From NCBI GenBank assembly GCA_030512335.1, contig JAULSU010000005.1, forward strand, positions 3,906,001 through 3,970,000: DNA of 64,000 bases, read 5' to 3'. The position numbers were made by a program, and so were the translations under genes. Source of the stretch: Immersiella caudata (lineage: Eukaryota; Ascomycota; Sordariomycetes; Sordariales; Lasiosphaeriaceae). Positions 11,943-22,290 of the stretch are shown here, one piece after another. The notes under the pieces were generated by a model that did not search any database, was not told where the DNA came from, and saw only the letters and a program-made list of their open reading frames with translations. How positions within the stretch are numbered: position 1 is the first letter of the stretch; every line of letters starts with the position of its first letter.

Positions 11943-14614
11943 ATGGATCTCCTTGACGCACAAGCCAGCGAGATTCGGTCGTTCCTAGGCCCGAGTCCGC
12001 TGGGCGGCCCACTCCGCCCGAGCAGTCACCATTCCTCGCGTTCCGCGCCCGGAGACAATTCCGCACTATCCCCCCAGATCGCCTCGGGCTCGTCGCCGCC
12101 AGGATTCAGTGGCGCCAACTCCAACGCCAGCATTGGCCTAACAAGCAGTTCAAAACGGAGCGCCCACGACGACGAGACGGAAGCTTCAGCCAAACAGCAG
12201 CGAAGCAAGCGGAATAGGGTGCGTTAGGTGTCTGCGGTTGTGCACCGAGTTGACGAATTGCGCTGACAGTCTGCTCGGAACAGTACATCTCAATCGCATG
12301 GTATGCGGCTCGGCCTCTTGCAGGCGGTTTTCCTTAACTTTCCTTTTTCGAATCGTTCTTTCAGCCACAAGACCAAGCTCTGACCCACCGAGCGCAGCAA
12401 TGAGTGTAAGCGGCGCAAGATCAAGTGTAACGGGGAGGCGCCGTGCCAGCGATGCGGCCACCTCAAGTTGCAATGCTTGTACGCTCCGAACTGCTGCTCC
12501 AACAGTCTCAAGGACTCGGAGGAGTTCAGGCAGTTGGCTGAGCAGGTTGGTCAGCTCCAGCGACAGGTCGCTGAGCTCACCGAGAGTATGAATGCGCTAC
12601 GCCAGGGGACCGTTCGCCTCGCACCAATCCAGGCCACGCTGCCCCTGACACCTTCTGCAGGTCTGGCTACCTTGCCAGCAGCCTCCGCCATCCCGCCACT
12701 GCCCCTGCCACCGTTCCGCGTGCCTAAGACGTTCAGCGGACCAACAGGCATCTCCTACACGGTCAACCACGCTAAGAATACTATCAAGAGGCTGGGATAC
12801 TCGGGGCCCAGGGAGCCAGACGACACGACCTTTCCTCCCGAGCACCTGCACCAAACGCCTGCAATACCGCAGGCAGCTCTTCAGACGGATCCTATCTGGG
12901 ACTTCGAACATGACGAAATAGCTCGCCTTTGCGGGGTGTACGAAGAGGAGATGGGTGTTATGTACCCGATTGTGAAACTAGATGACGTGCTGGAACACCT
13001 CAAGACGCTCAGCGCGTGGATGGACGATGTTCGACGAAACGGTCAAGACCCGAACGATACCACTCTCCTCTCCTCAAAAAGTTTGTTGCTCAGAGTCATC
13101 ATGTGCTGCGCCTTAGCAACCGAGGAGCACGCAAACAGCCCCAGGGCAGATCGGCTGTACGCTGCCGTCCAGCCCATCATCGATAAACGACTCATCAGTG
13201 AGCCGGCCAAAGCGGAAGACATCCCTTTTCTCGCCCTAGCTGCGGGCTATCGATTTCTTTCAAACGACGAGATTCTGGCTTGGCGTACCATGGGGCACGT
13301 AACGCGACTCTGCTTCGAACTCGGATTGCATAGAAGAGATGGCGTGGCCAGGATCCGAGACCCAAAGGACCGACGGAATGCGTTGTACACATTTTGGTCT
13401 ACCTACATGCTTGACCGCAGATGGAGCTTTAGCACCGGTCTTCCGTTTGTGTGTCAGGATGACAAGATCGACCCCAAGCTTCCCTTTCCGGTAAGTGCAC
13501 GACAATCACCGACGATTCGGGTCTCTAACCTGGTGCAGGACAACAACCCGTATCTGATAGCGATGGTCAGTCATGCAAGGCTTGCCGCCAAAGTATGGAG
13601 GCTGGTTGATTATTTTGAGCCCGCTGTCATCCGGGAGCTCAAGATGAGCGATTTTGAGGATCTCGACAGGGAGGTTCTCGAGTGGTATCAAGGCGTCCCG
13701 ATAGAGTTCCATCTTGATTCCATCGAGCACAACACGACGCCAGTACCGTCTGCGGGAAAACAAGTTTACGATCTTGGCCGACTTCGTATCTGGATGAGGC
13801 TGAGGTTTCTCCAGGTTTGTATTCTTTCTTCGTTTGCGCATTTGAAAGCTCACTTTTCTTCCAGATACGGATCTGGATTTATACACCGGTGCTCCACAGT
13901 GGCACCAGTATTGCGGAAAACCAGCGGTTGGCTGATAGGGCAGTTGAGCTGGCCAAAGAGACCATTCGATCACTTTCCCATCTCAATAACACCACCGAGC
14001 TGTATCGCCGTCTCCAGGTATTCTATCATCAGTTTCTCACATCAGCAATATCGGTTCTGTTCCTTGCGTCCACGCACGCACCCCTGCGGTTCAGCGGCTC
14101 CTGCCGCGTTGAGTTTTACATGGCCCTCGAGCTGATCAAAGGACTATCGGCACGTTCTTGGGTCTCGCAGAGGCTCTGGCGCACGGTCCGGTCGTTGAAG
14201 GCCTACGCACAACGTGTGGGTATGGAAGATACGCGCGGTGCCGAAGACGTGGCTATCTCCGCCAATATTCTCGACCCGGGCGGCCTGGCCCCCGCTTTGG
14301 GGTACAACACTGTTACTGAAGGTCATGCAGAACACGGAAGCACGTTCCATCCGACCCCATCAAGCCTGTCGCCAACGGCGCAAGACACGCACGTCATGGA
14401 CGACCAGAACAACGGGATTCGATTGCAGTCGGAGATACAGCGCATTTTTGAAGGCTATGTCAGTCGTGGCCCCAGCCGCGGGGCCAGCCCTGCTGCTTCG
14501 GATGACATATCGCCAGGTCGGGGCCTCGTCACCTTTGATGGCTCTGCCGGGAGAGATATGAACTTGGAATTCGAGACCGAAACATTTTACGAACAGTTCA
14601 AAGACATGTTCTAG
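11943..14614 (+). CDS. Zn2Cys6 (Gal4-type) transcription factor with fungal-specific TF domain
   Basis: Exons 11943-12218, 12284-12300, 12398-13490, 13539-13814 and 13865-14614 total 2412 nt and 803 residues, with phases consistent at every junction. The second exon is only 17 nt and encodes YISIA plus two bases of the first zinc-binding cysteine codon. After splicing the binuclear cluster reads ACNECKRRKIKCNGEAPCQRC and continues with further Cys, at about residues 98-125. It is preceded by a basic stretch (KQQRSKRNR) and followed by a leucine/glutamine-rich dimerisation helix (QLAEQVGQLQRQVAEL). A fungal_trans-type middle domain starts around IARLCGVYEEEMGVMYPIVKLDDVL. The 48-bp intron 13491-13538 is a multiple of three and could be retained without a frameshift. 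Position beside the HR-PKS and the hydrolase suggests the pathway-specific activator of this locus; that link is inference. Confidence 0.93.
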
Positions 14615-15212
14615 CACGACAGCGAAGGGGCATTTATGGGCGTTGAGGACAGCTTACGCTTGGCCCGAAACGTCTGGCCGTCGACGAGGACGGGCTAGAG
14701 CGGCGTGGCGGTCAGCGTGCGGCTGACGGCTGCGGCTCCGTTGGGTCATTGATTTTGACAAGGGTACTCCGCAGTGCGGTGGTTGGATGGTGCAGATGCT
14801 TTTGCTGGGGTGCTGGCGTACTGCCGCCTAGGCGTATACCCAATCAGATCCCCCAATTGACGACGTCCCAGGCTAGACTGTGAGTCAGCTCGGCGACCGC
14901 AGCAGCGTCAAGCCAGGGATGGCAAATACATTGTGCCCTGTGTTGGTGACTCAAGCTCGGATTATCTGTGATTGGAGAATCGGTATTTTGGCACATCATG
15001 GTCGCAGAGAGAGTCATGTTTTAGAGCAGGCTTAAATATGCCGTTTGCCTGCCTCAAGGCAGCACCCAGCCCCGGGATTCTCAGACCTATCTATTTTCAA
15101 CCAGAGTTCACATTTCTTTCTTCTTGACGTCTTTATCTTCCCGGTGGCTTCCAACCTGATAACGGTTGATACTAACGTTTATGGACAATTCAACACCCGA
15201 ACTCCTGGCAAG
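14615..15212. other. Intergenic region, nothing recognised
   Basis: This stretch lies between the Zn2Cys6 gene and the tandem F-box gene. I see no plausible coding sequence, RNA gene or repeat. The part near 15000-15200 is presumably the promoter and leader of the downstream gene. Confidence 0.4.
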
Positions 15213-17159
15213 ATGCAGGCAGTCCCTCCTCCGCCTCAATCGCAACAGCGGCCGACAGCAACCTTCCCAACTATGACCAGCTCAAATCCCGCTATTCGTT
15301 CCCGTCCCCAACGGGACGGATTCAAAGACATAAATAACACATCCCCATTTTCCCCCCTCGAGTCCCTCCCCTTCGACATCCTCCTCGCCATTCTCTCTCA
15401 TCCTGATCTGGACTTCAACTACGCCACCGTCCTCAACCTGAAAAACTCCAACTCCCGCTTGTATCAATCCATTCGTCCCGACGACATCTGCCCTCGCGAC
15501 GCAAAAGCAACGTTTTATCAGTTTGTCGAGGCATATCCTCAGCACAAGGACCACTTGGTGTGCTTTTCATGCTGGAAGTTTAAAGAGAGGGAGGCGTTTC
15601 CGGACTCGCAGAGGAGGGGGAGGAGAGGGAAGGGTAGCAGGGATGTGAAAAGGCAGAGGGCGAGGTGGTGTTGGGAGTGTGGACCGCAAGAGGGTAGGGA
15701 GAGGTTGGGGGGTCTTCGGAGAGGGGGAGAGAGGGTGTATTGGTGTGGTCAGTGTGAGAATTGGTGAGTATTGCTACTATGTTCTGAAGAATGGCTGGGG
15801 AGGGGAGAGGATGACTGCTGACGCGGAATGGGCGGTAGGAACCCAAGGGAGAAGAAGTGCGCAGTTTTGCCGTGGGGAATCGTTTGCGGGGATCTGATCC
15901 GACTGGAGACGAAGAAGTCGAGGTTGGAGAAGCTCCCCGATGAGGCGTTTAAGGGCATGCTCGGGTTCCTCGGGTACAGGGACAGGGTCTTCCTGGCGGC
16001 GACGAACAAGGGCATGCGTGAGAGAGTTGTTGATCCTTCAATGGGAGGGTCGATATTGGAGATGTCGGAGTATGTCAAGGAGGCGGAGAACCTACCTTTG
16101 AATGGTCACAGGCTTTGCTGCTATGGGTGCTGGAAGCTGAAGGACCGGAACAAATTCTCCCAGGTTCAGTCGCGGCTTACCGATTTGGATAGGTCCTGGT
16201 TCTTTCGGCGACGGTGCTGCGCGTGTTTGCAGCTGCTTTATGGACGGGGAAGTGGGACGGAGGTGGGAAATGCGGCGCTGCTTCGGTTCAAAAAGCAGGG
16301 TGTTTGCTTCCGGTGCAAGAAGATGCGGCTCTGGGATGAGGACTGCGAGGGATGTGTGATTCGGGACATCGAGGTGGCGGAGTACGCTCGACTGGGCGCT
16401 CTGAAGAGGCAGGAGCGGGAACGGAGGGGGGAAATGGACAATATCAACGTCTTGGAAAATGAGGAACCGGGAGTGGTGGACTGGCTGGATGCCGTCGGGC
16501 TCGCCGACCCGTGGCCCTGGGCACACAGCAGGGTGCCCCCTCCGGTGGAGCCGGATGAGAGCTGGGGTTGCAACCTTTATTCGTTGTTGGATGGCGACGA
16601 TTGCTGGCTGGGTGAGGTCTTTGTGGACTGGTTGAAGATGATCGAGGGAGAGAATTGCGAGGGAAAGGATGGGGCAGTTGGGGTCGCCGACGAAGCACCG
16701 TCCCACGAGCCTCTTCCCTCTCAGACTGAAGCGGATGACCTGTCTGTCCGGCGCGGCTTCGAAGTCTGGCTGGTCTACAACCGCTTCCTGGGCCGAACTA
16801 CCTCCGATCTTTCAGCGGCCGAGGCCTCGGCGGCGGTAGACGTTCGCGGATCCAGCTCGACACCCCCACCACAATTGACAACGATACAGAAAGTGACTTC
16901 TGAGCCTGGACTGGATGAGATTGATGGCGACGACACACACTCGAAACATCGTGAACGGTTCCTCCGCGGCGAAATGACAGCTGCTGAGCAGTCGCTGTAC
17001 TTGCGGATCCAAGCCTTTGTCGACCGCCAGAGGCGGCGACGACGTTCCAGCGGAGAGCAGCAGCAGAGACGACCATCGCGAATACTGGAGCTTGTTTCGG
17101 TGAGGCTAAGGGCGCTTGGGTCGAGGATGACGAGTCGACGAGCTGAGTTGGCGACATGA
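15213..17159 (+). CDS. Tandem F-box-like protein with Cys-rich modules
   Basis: Exons 15213-15763 and 15839-17159 give 623 residues. The intron (GTGAGT...GGTAG, 75 bp) joins CGQCENW to NPREKKC in frame, so two adjacent open frames form one gene. The protein contains the same module twice. Module one is LESLPFDILLAILSHPDLDF (F-box-like) followed by CFSCWKFKEREAF and a WCWECG pair. Module two is LEKLPDEAFKGMLGFLGYRD followed by CCYGCWKLKDRNKF, RCCACLQL and CFRCKKMRLW. F-box motifs recruit substrates to SCF ubiquitin ligases through Skp1; the CxxC pairs suggest zinc binding, and this layout is common in filamentous-fungal F-box families. The C-terminal ~250 residues are acidic and low in recognisable motifs. 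The start is the first in-frame ATG; an in-frame ATG at 15273 is an alternative. Confidence 0.75.
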
Positions 17160-17750
17160 TTGATGATATTTTCTTTCAGCATGTAAGCACGTTTTTGTAT
17201 TTTGACAGACAATTGGGCCTCACTCCAAGAAGATGGTTTATGGCGTTTTGGGTTATAGTTTTCATATTATAGTTTTGTCAAGTTACTGTCTTAGAATCTA
17301 TTTAAATTCCATCCCCTTAGTTACCAGCCAATGTGCATGACAAAGCCCGGGCTATTATTCTACAACAACCACTTCTACTATCCTAAGCTTCCAAGTCGGT
17401 GTAGATGTCTATCCTTTGTCGACATTGACCTGCCGTTCAGTTGTGAACCATGGAGCAACCTAACGTCTATGCTATAATAGGTCAGATAGTAACATTGTGT
17501 GGGCTCTTCAAGCTTATGGATTCAAAAATACAGATAATTCTTCCTTTTATTATTAGTTATTGTATCTGCTTGAACTAGTTAAGTTTATCTATATTGTGTT
17601 TGCGTCGGACCAGTCATCACCATCAAACATCCAACTCTATCATTGCCCGCTCGAGCCCAAGACAAATGCAATGTGCAGGGTATCACAAAACAACCAGCTA
17701 ATTAACCGAGACACCAAGCTCGTCGCTCCCCAAAACCCACCGTCCACTCA
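17160..17750. other. AT-rich convergent intergenic region
   Basis: Between two convergent genes. The first part (about 17160-17560) is clearly more AT-rich than the flanks, with TTATAGTTTTCATATTATAG and a TTTTATTATTAGTTATTG tract. It probably holds both 3' UTRs and polyadenylation signals. No gene or repeat was recognised. Confidence 0.4.
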
Positions 17751-18644
17751 TCAAACCGATCGCTCCACAGACAACGGCAGACCCTCTAGATCGACCGTCC
17801 ACAACCCACCCTTCTCCGCCTTACCAATGAAATAAATCACCACCAACAACGCAAACATGCCAAACTGACTGATGACCACATCGATGATGTTCCAAATGCT
17901 CACATAATACCCAACCCCAAACCCGATCAAAAACGCAGCCACAATCGTCCACGCAAAGATAACAATGTTGACACTCGCAATCGCCACGATGCGCTTCGCC
18001 GTCTTGAGATGATCATCTGCCGATCCAGCCGCCGCCTTCCTCCTCACTGCGTTGCGCGACCGCACCGCATAAACCAGCACCGTGATGGCCGAGATGAGGA
18101 GCAGCCCGAAGCCCGCGAGGCCGAGCACGGCAAAGACGAACGAGACGATGGCGAAGTCGCTGTCGTAGTCTTCGCCTCTGCTGGCACGTGTGTACTGCAC
18201 CTGTCGCACGACGAAGTAGGCGAACCAGAACACCGCGGCGATACTAGTGAGGATGTTGATGGTGAGCAGAAACTTGCGCGGGTTGACTGAGCTGCCCAGC
18301 GCAGCGCGTCGCACGCCGGCGGCGAGGTCCGCGGTGGTGACGATGAAGGCGCACGAGGCGAGGGAGATGAGCAAGCTGCCGGTGACGGAGAGGTGGCTCA
18401 CGACGCGCGAGCCGGGGTAGTAGGTGCCGTCGAGGGAGGCGGTGTAGGAGATGCCGACGATGAGGGTGACGACATTAAAGAGGACGCCGCAGAGGAAGAG
18501 GTGGAGGGTTGATTTCAAGCGCGGGAAGGCGAGGCGCGCTGGGTCGCCGCGGGGATGGACATTGCGATGGGTGAGAACGGTGAGGCCGATGAGGCCGATG
18601 AGGAGGAGGACGAGGAGGACGAGTACTATTATCGCGGCGATCAT
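17751..18644 (-). CDS. Seven-transmembrane fungal membrane protein of unknown function
   Basis: Single exon, 297 residues from the ATG at 18644. The frame is open further upstream, but this ATG sits directly before the first hydrophobic helix (MIAAIIVLVLLVLLLIGLIG), so I chose it. Seven hydrophobic segments are visible, including FLCGVLFNVVTLIVGISYTA, SLLISLASCAFIVTTADLAAG, ILTSIAAVFWFAYFVV, FVFAVLGLAGFGLLLISAIT, IASVNIVIFAWTIVAAFLIG and FGMFALLVVIYFIG, with basic loops such as RSRNAVRRK between helices 5 and 6. The topology resembles fungal 7TM proteins of DUF/RTA/GPCR-like families, but I see no diagnostic motif and do not assign a ligand or function. The neighbouring gene converges with it. 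Confidence 0.75.
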   Translation of the reverse strand: MIAAIIVLVLLVLLLIGLIGLTVLTHRNVHPRGDPARLAFPRLKSTLHLFLCGVLFNVVTLIVGISYTASLDGTYYPGSRVVSHLSVTGSLLISLASCAFIVTTADLAAGVRRAALGSSVNPRKFLLTINILTSIAAVFWFAYFVVRQVQYTRASRGEDYDSDFAIVSFVFAVLGLAGFGLLLISAITVLVYAVRSRNAVRRKAAAGSADDHLKTAKRIVAIASVNIVIFAWTIVAAFLIGFGVGYYVSIWNIIDVVISQFGMFALLVVIYFIGKAEKGGLWTVDLEGLPLSVERSV

Positions 18645-19747
18645 GATAGCAAGATGGTGGTTTGCTGCGTCGGGAACTGTTCCGAGGTTGGCTTTTTTGC
18701 CTTTGGTGATGATGAGATGGGAAGTTTGAGAGGTGAAACCAGGGGTTTTTGTGGCAATCTTATCGGCGCGTCTTTGATTGCATTGGGGGCGGAGAACAGG
18801 CGCCTTGATTGACTGACGCGCTGTGCAACCCCGGTCGGGGGACTGGTCGCGACCGCCATGCAACGGTCGGGAGATTGTTGATTCGCCCAAGTGAGATGCC
18901 AAGGCACCCCTTCGTGTGGCTACAAGGCAGAAGTTCGGGGCTTTGCGGCCGCTGCGCCCCGTCGTGACCTGCATGTGGCCAGCACTGGCACGATCAAACG
19001 TCACAAGCTCTGCTTGTTTGCCGCTATGCTGGCATCCACTCGCTGCGCAAAGGATCAATGGTCATCATTTAATGAGCAAAAAGGCCGAGCCATCAGGCCA
19101 AGGAATGCCGCAATTCAATTGTCGTATCAGAGTGGACTCTTTGAAGCTTTGATGGGCTTTAGGCAGATTTGCCCGCATTTTCGTCATCAAAGAGCCGAGT
19201 TTTGTGTCCCAACCTGGGAACTCGTGCCTCGGGTCGAGCATGGCGCTAAGGACTTCACAGAAGACGGACATTCATATGGCAAGCCTAAGGCCAATGATGC
19301 AATTCAAACTCAAAGAATCCAAGCATCAATTTACCAAAACAAGCGAGCTGCTCGCGCCCCCTCCAGCCGCTCTAAAGGAAACCATGTGCAAATGGGTGGA
19401 TACATATTTAGCAGATCTCAACACCCAATCTGTTTAAACCCTTCCCACCTGCTCAGTCAAACGTAGCCTATACCTATTTACATTCTCAATAGGCTTCTTT
19501 TTCGGAGTGAAGGGCAAAATATAGTCCTTCAAATGCCTCTTCGCGTCCCGATAACGTCTTTTCCACTTCGTCACGGGACTTGTAGTCGCCCTCATTCCTT
19601 CCACCGAGTGTCTAGAAACTCATTATGCCGTGCAAGTTGAAGGCAAGACGTCACAGCTGTCAAAGTTTCGAGCCAACAAAAAGTGGATCGAGTCAAAATG
19701 TATTAATGGTAACTTGAAGTCTCAGAAGAAGTACAAACCCACACACC
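18645..19747. other. Intergenic region upstream of the 7TM gene
   Basis: No supported gene. A 53-codon minus-strand frame around 19435-19596, rich in Lys and Arg (KWKRRYRDAKRHLKDYI), is intact from an ATG but has no recognisable family, so I do not call it. The part near 18650-18900 is the likely promoter of the 7TM gene. Confidence 0.3.
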
Positions 19748-20257
19748 TCAGTAATCCCTTGTGAAGATGGGAGCATAACGATCATGGTTGCCGCGAAGAG
19801 TATACGGGGCGACGGATACAAGCTTCGCGTTGATTGCGGTGTACCGGTTGAACGCTTCCTGGTACTGCGATCCGGTAAGGTCGTGGTGAGCGCCCCAGTA
19901 GGGGATGCGGCTCTGGTACCAGATGCCAGCAAAATACCCAACACCGTTGACGACATACGGGCTGACGGTAAGGAGGCGGTATCCTTGGTTCAAGAGGTTG
20001 TTAAACTCGCGCCAGTACGCATCCTCGGTAAGCTCGTGGCGAGCCACCCAGGCCTCGCCAGTGGGGCGGTTGAGGCAGTGGAAGATGGCTGCGAAACGGG
20101 GCTGGTTGTTCTCAGTGTAGCCCGAGAAGCGGACAAGCTTGTGTCCCTGGCCGGCGTATTGCTCGAAGGCAGACTGATACTGAGCGTTGTTCAGGCCGTG
20201 GCGGGTGACCCAGGCACCATCCAAGCGGGATTTATCCCAAATGGCGGCGAAGCGCGG
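19748..20257 (-). pseudogene. BTRD1 tandem-repeat fragment (polyglycine-hydrolase type), no ATG
   Basis: The open frame encodes at least three copies of a repeat of about 45-50 residues with the pattern W-x-x-R-H-x-L-T-x-x-x-Y-Q...QGY+L..V..Y...x.RFA-x-I. Examples are WVTRHGLNNAQYQSAFEQY, WVARHELTEDAYWREFNNLL and WGAHHDLTGSQYQEAFNRY. This is the bacterial tandem repeat domain 1 found in secreted fungal polyglycine hydrolases and related beta-lactamase-like proteins. The frame is closed upstream by TAG at 20260-20258 and contains no in-frame ATG, so it cannot start here. Either an upstream exon is joined at the TTAG, or this is a truncated relic. No signal peptide and no beta-lactamase domain are visible nearby, so I favour a relic. 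Confidence 0.7.
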
Positions 20258-21607
20258 CTAATTGTTGACGCAAGTACTACCAAGACCCAAACCCCACAAC
20301 TCCCTACAACCTAATCCAACCATGGCATCGTTCTCACATCCATCCAGTCCCACAACCTAGACTGGTCTTGCAGCACCCAAGCACAATGCAGTACCAAACC
20401 TCCGGCTAGAATAGCCGTTGCCAACTTCGGGGACGTACGCCCCCGTCTCGAGTTCAACCACAACCACCTTTGAGCGGATACGGGTGAGCGAGTTGGTATG
20501 GGCCACGGGGTGTCACGAGTGCCGGTACCTGCTCGCTTCAGTTGCTTTGCGTCATCCAACTCGGGTCGACAACAACCCAGGTCGAAGGGCTTCATCTTTC
20601 AGGCCTGTCTGGAGGGACCACCCAAGAACTCTTCTAGAGAACGTAGAACCCGAGGCCGAGGCCCGAGATTGTTTGACAGCTGCAAACCACTCGGGAACGT
20701 CAGAAAGCTCGCAACGACACTACATTTGAGGAAGGTAGCTCGTCAACATTTCGTGTTCCACAAACAGCCTGAGTCCCGGCCTGCAAGGCTCCTGTGGGTC
20801 GTGATCAAGCGCGGGAACCTCTGATGGCTGCATCCGTGCCCGAGCCTGCGGCACGTAATCAGTGGTGGTTGCATGTTTCCCCCAGATCCGGCTGATGGGT
20901 TCGCTTCTCCGCAAGACTAGATCGAGTTCCTGCAGAAAGGCGCGTTCAGCACTACCGTCCTACTCTAAGTGCCGAGGTAGAAGTCAGTGGATCGCCTGAT
21001 GACCGACCGGGGATTAGGATCTTGATGAAATGGTGTTCGCTGATTGGGTCGCGACGAAGCTCTGTACCTAATTACCCCAGTGGGTTGGGGAAGCAATATG
21101 GAGCCGCGCATCAGTCCCATTCAGACGAACTATAGTACTTTCTCGAGGATACCGGGTTTGTCTTGAAGATTTTCATCGCCATGTCTCTTCTCGGAAGGTC
21201 GTCATAATTCCTTAGGACGTAGGAAACCTAACGCGGAGGCGGTACGGACACAACAGTGGCCCTTGAACCAAGCAGGGACTTTGACAATGGGCACAGGTTT
21301 AGGAACGGAGGGGATTGCAGGTTTGGTTTTTGCGTTACTACAACAGAATCCAAGTTCACCTGACAGAAAGCCAAGGTTGACCAATGCAACACCATAGAGG
21401 CGGTGGCGTAGCATGGCGAGCGTTGGGAATGCATGTCCCCCTTGTTCACTACATTGTGCCGAGGCCGACCTAGACGGGAAGATCTTGCGATACTAGCCTC
21501 GCAACCTCCCCTCGGACTGTTGGTGTCGGTGCCCTTGTAGCATAATTATAGCGCTGAGAAAGAAAATGAGATACGCGATAAGATACCCGAAATGTTTGGA
21601 AGATGTG
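20258..21607. other. Intergenic region, nothing recognised
   Basis: About 1.35 kb between the BTRD1 fragment and the cutinase relic. The ORFs here lack codon structure or family resemblance. It may contain further decayed sequence that I cannot place. Confidence 0.3.
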
Positions 21608-21614
21608 TATATAA
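21608..21614 (+). promoter_or_regulatory. TATA box
   Basis: TATATAA lies about 103 bp before the cutinase-like ATG, a usual spacing for fungal core promoters. The promoter thus seems preserved although the gene behind it is broken. Confidence 0.5.
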
Positions 21615-21716
21615 GAGATGATGACGGTCTCATCTTGGGCTCCTAGAAACCAGTCAGTTCATCTTCACCGCTTACCTATTTCAAAAAACTCCTCAAAATC
21701 AGACTTGACACACATC

Positions 21717-22290
21717 ATGAAGTTCTTTTTCGCCATCACTACCCTCGCTAGCCTGGTGTTGGCTGCGCTTCTCGCCCCTGCGGATACCGTCAGCGTCGAG
21801 GAGATCCTGCCCTGGAAGACTCCGCTCACGTCCAGCGCCAAACAGCTCCAGAAGCGTGCCGTTGACACAAGGAATGAGCTCCAGCAGGGCGGCACTTGCC
21901 CACCCGTCACCTTCATTTCTGCCCATGGCTCAACCGAGAATGGCAACTTGGTACGCCTTCCATCTAACGCTCGACTTCCACATCCACCAGACCGGTCCCA
22001 CACAGCACATCTGAATAATAACACCGACGTAGGGGACTCTTGGCCCCAGAGTGGCTGACGGTCTCGAAGACTACTTCGGCGCCAGCAGAGTCTGGGTGCA
22101 GTGCGTGGGCGGTAGGTACACCGCCGACATCCTTGACAACCTGCTTCCCGACGAGACCACCCAGGCCGCCATCACCGAGATGAAGAATCTTTTCATTCTT
22201 GCGAACTCGAAGTGTCCTTCGGCCATGACTGGAGGTGTCCCCCCGCTCGACCAACGATGTCAAGGGTGCTCCCTCCACTCAAGAGCCTGA
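21717..22290 (+). pseudogene. Cutinase-family gene, truncated before the catalytic serine
   Basis: Exon 1 (21717-21950) starts with a good signal peptide (MKFFFAITTLASLVLAALL) and leads to CPPVTFISAHGSTENGNL, the cutinase N-terminal strand (C-P-x-V-x-x-I-x-A-R-G-T-T-E-x-G-N). A 82-bp intron ends at 22032. Exon 2 (22033-22290) continues GTLGPRVADGLEDYFGASRV...YTADILDNLLPDE...LANSKCPSA, again cutinase. Where the nucleophile elbow GYSQG should follow, the sequence jumps to MTGGVPPLDQRC and soon stops. In the +1 frame just after the jump, STNDVKGAPSTQEPEV resembles a later part of the fold. So a deletion plus frame change removed Ser and everything after it; Asp and His of the triad are absent too. 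Intact secreted cutinases are about 200-230 residues; this frame gives 163. Confidence 0.75.

Noticed and set aside
17751..19058. Longer version of the 7TM protein starting near 19058
   Set aside because: The extra 137 residues are not conserved-looking, and the ATG at 18644 sits right before TM1.
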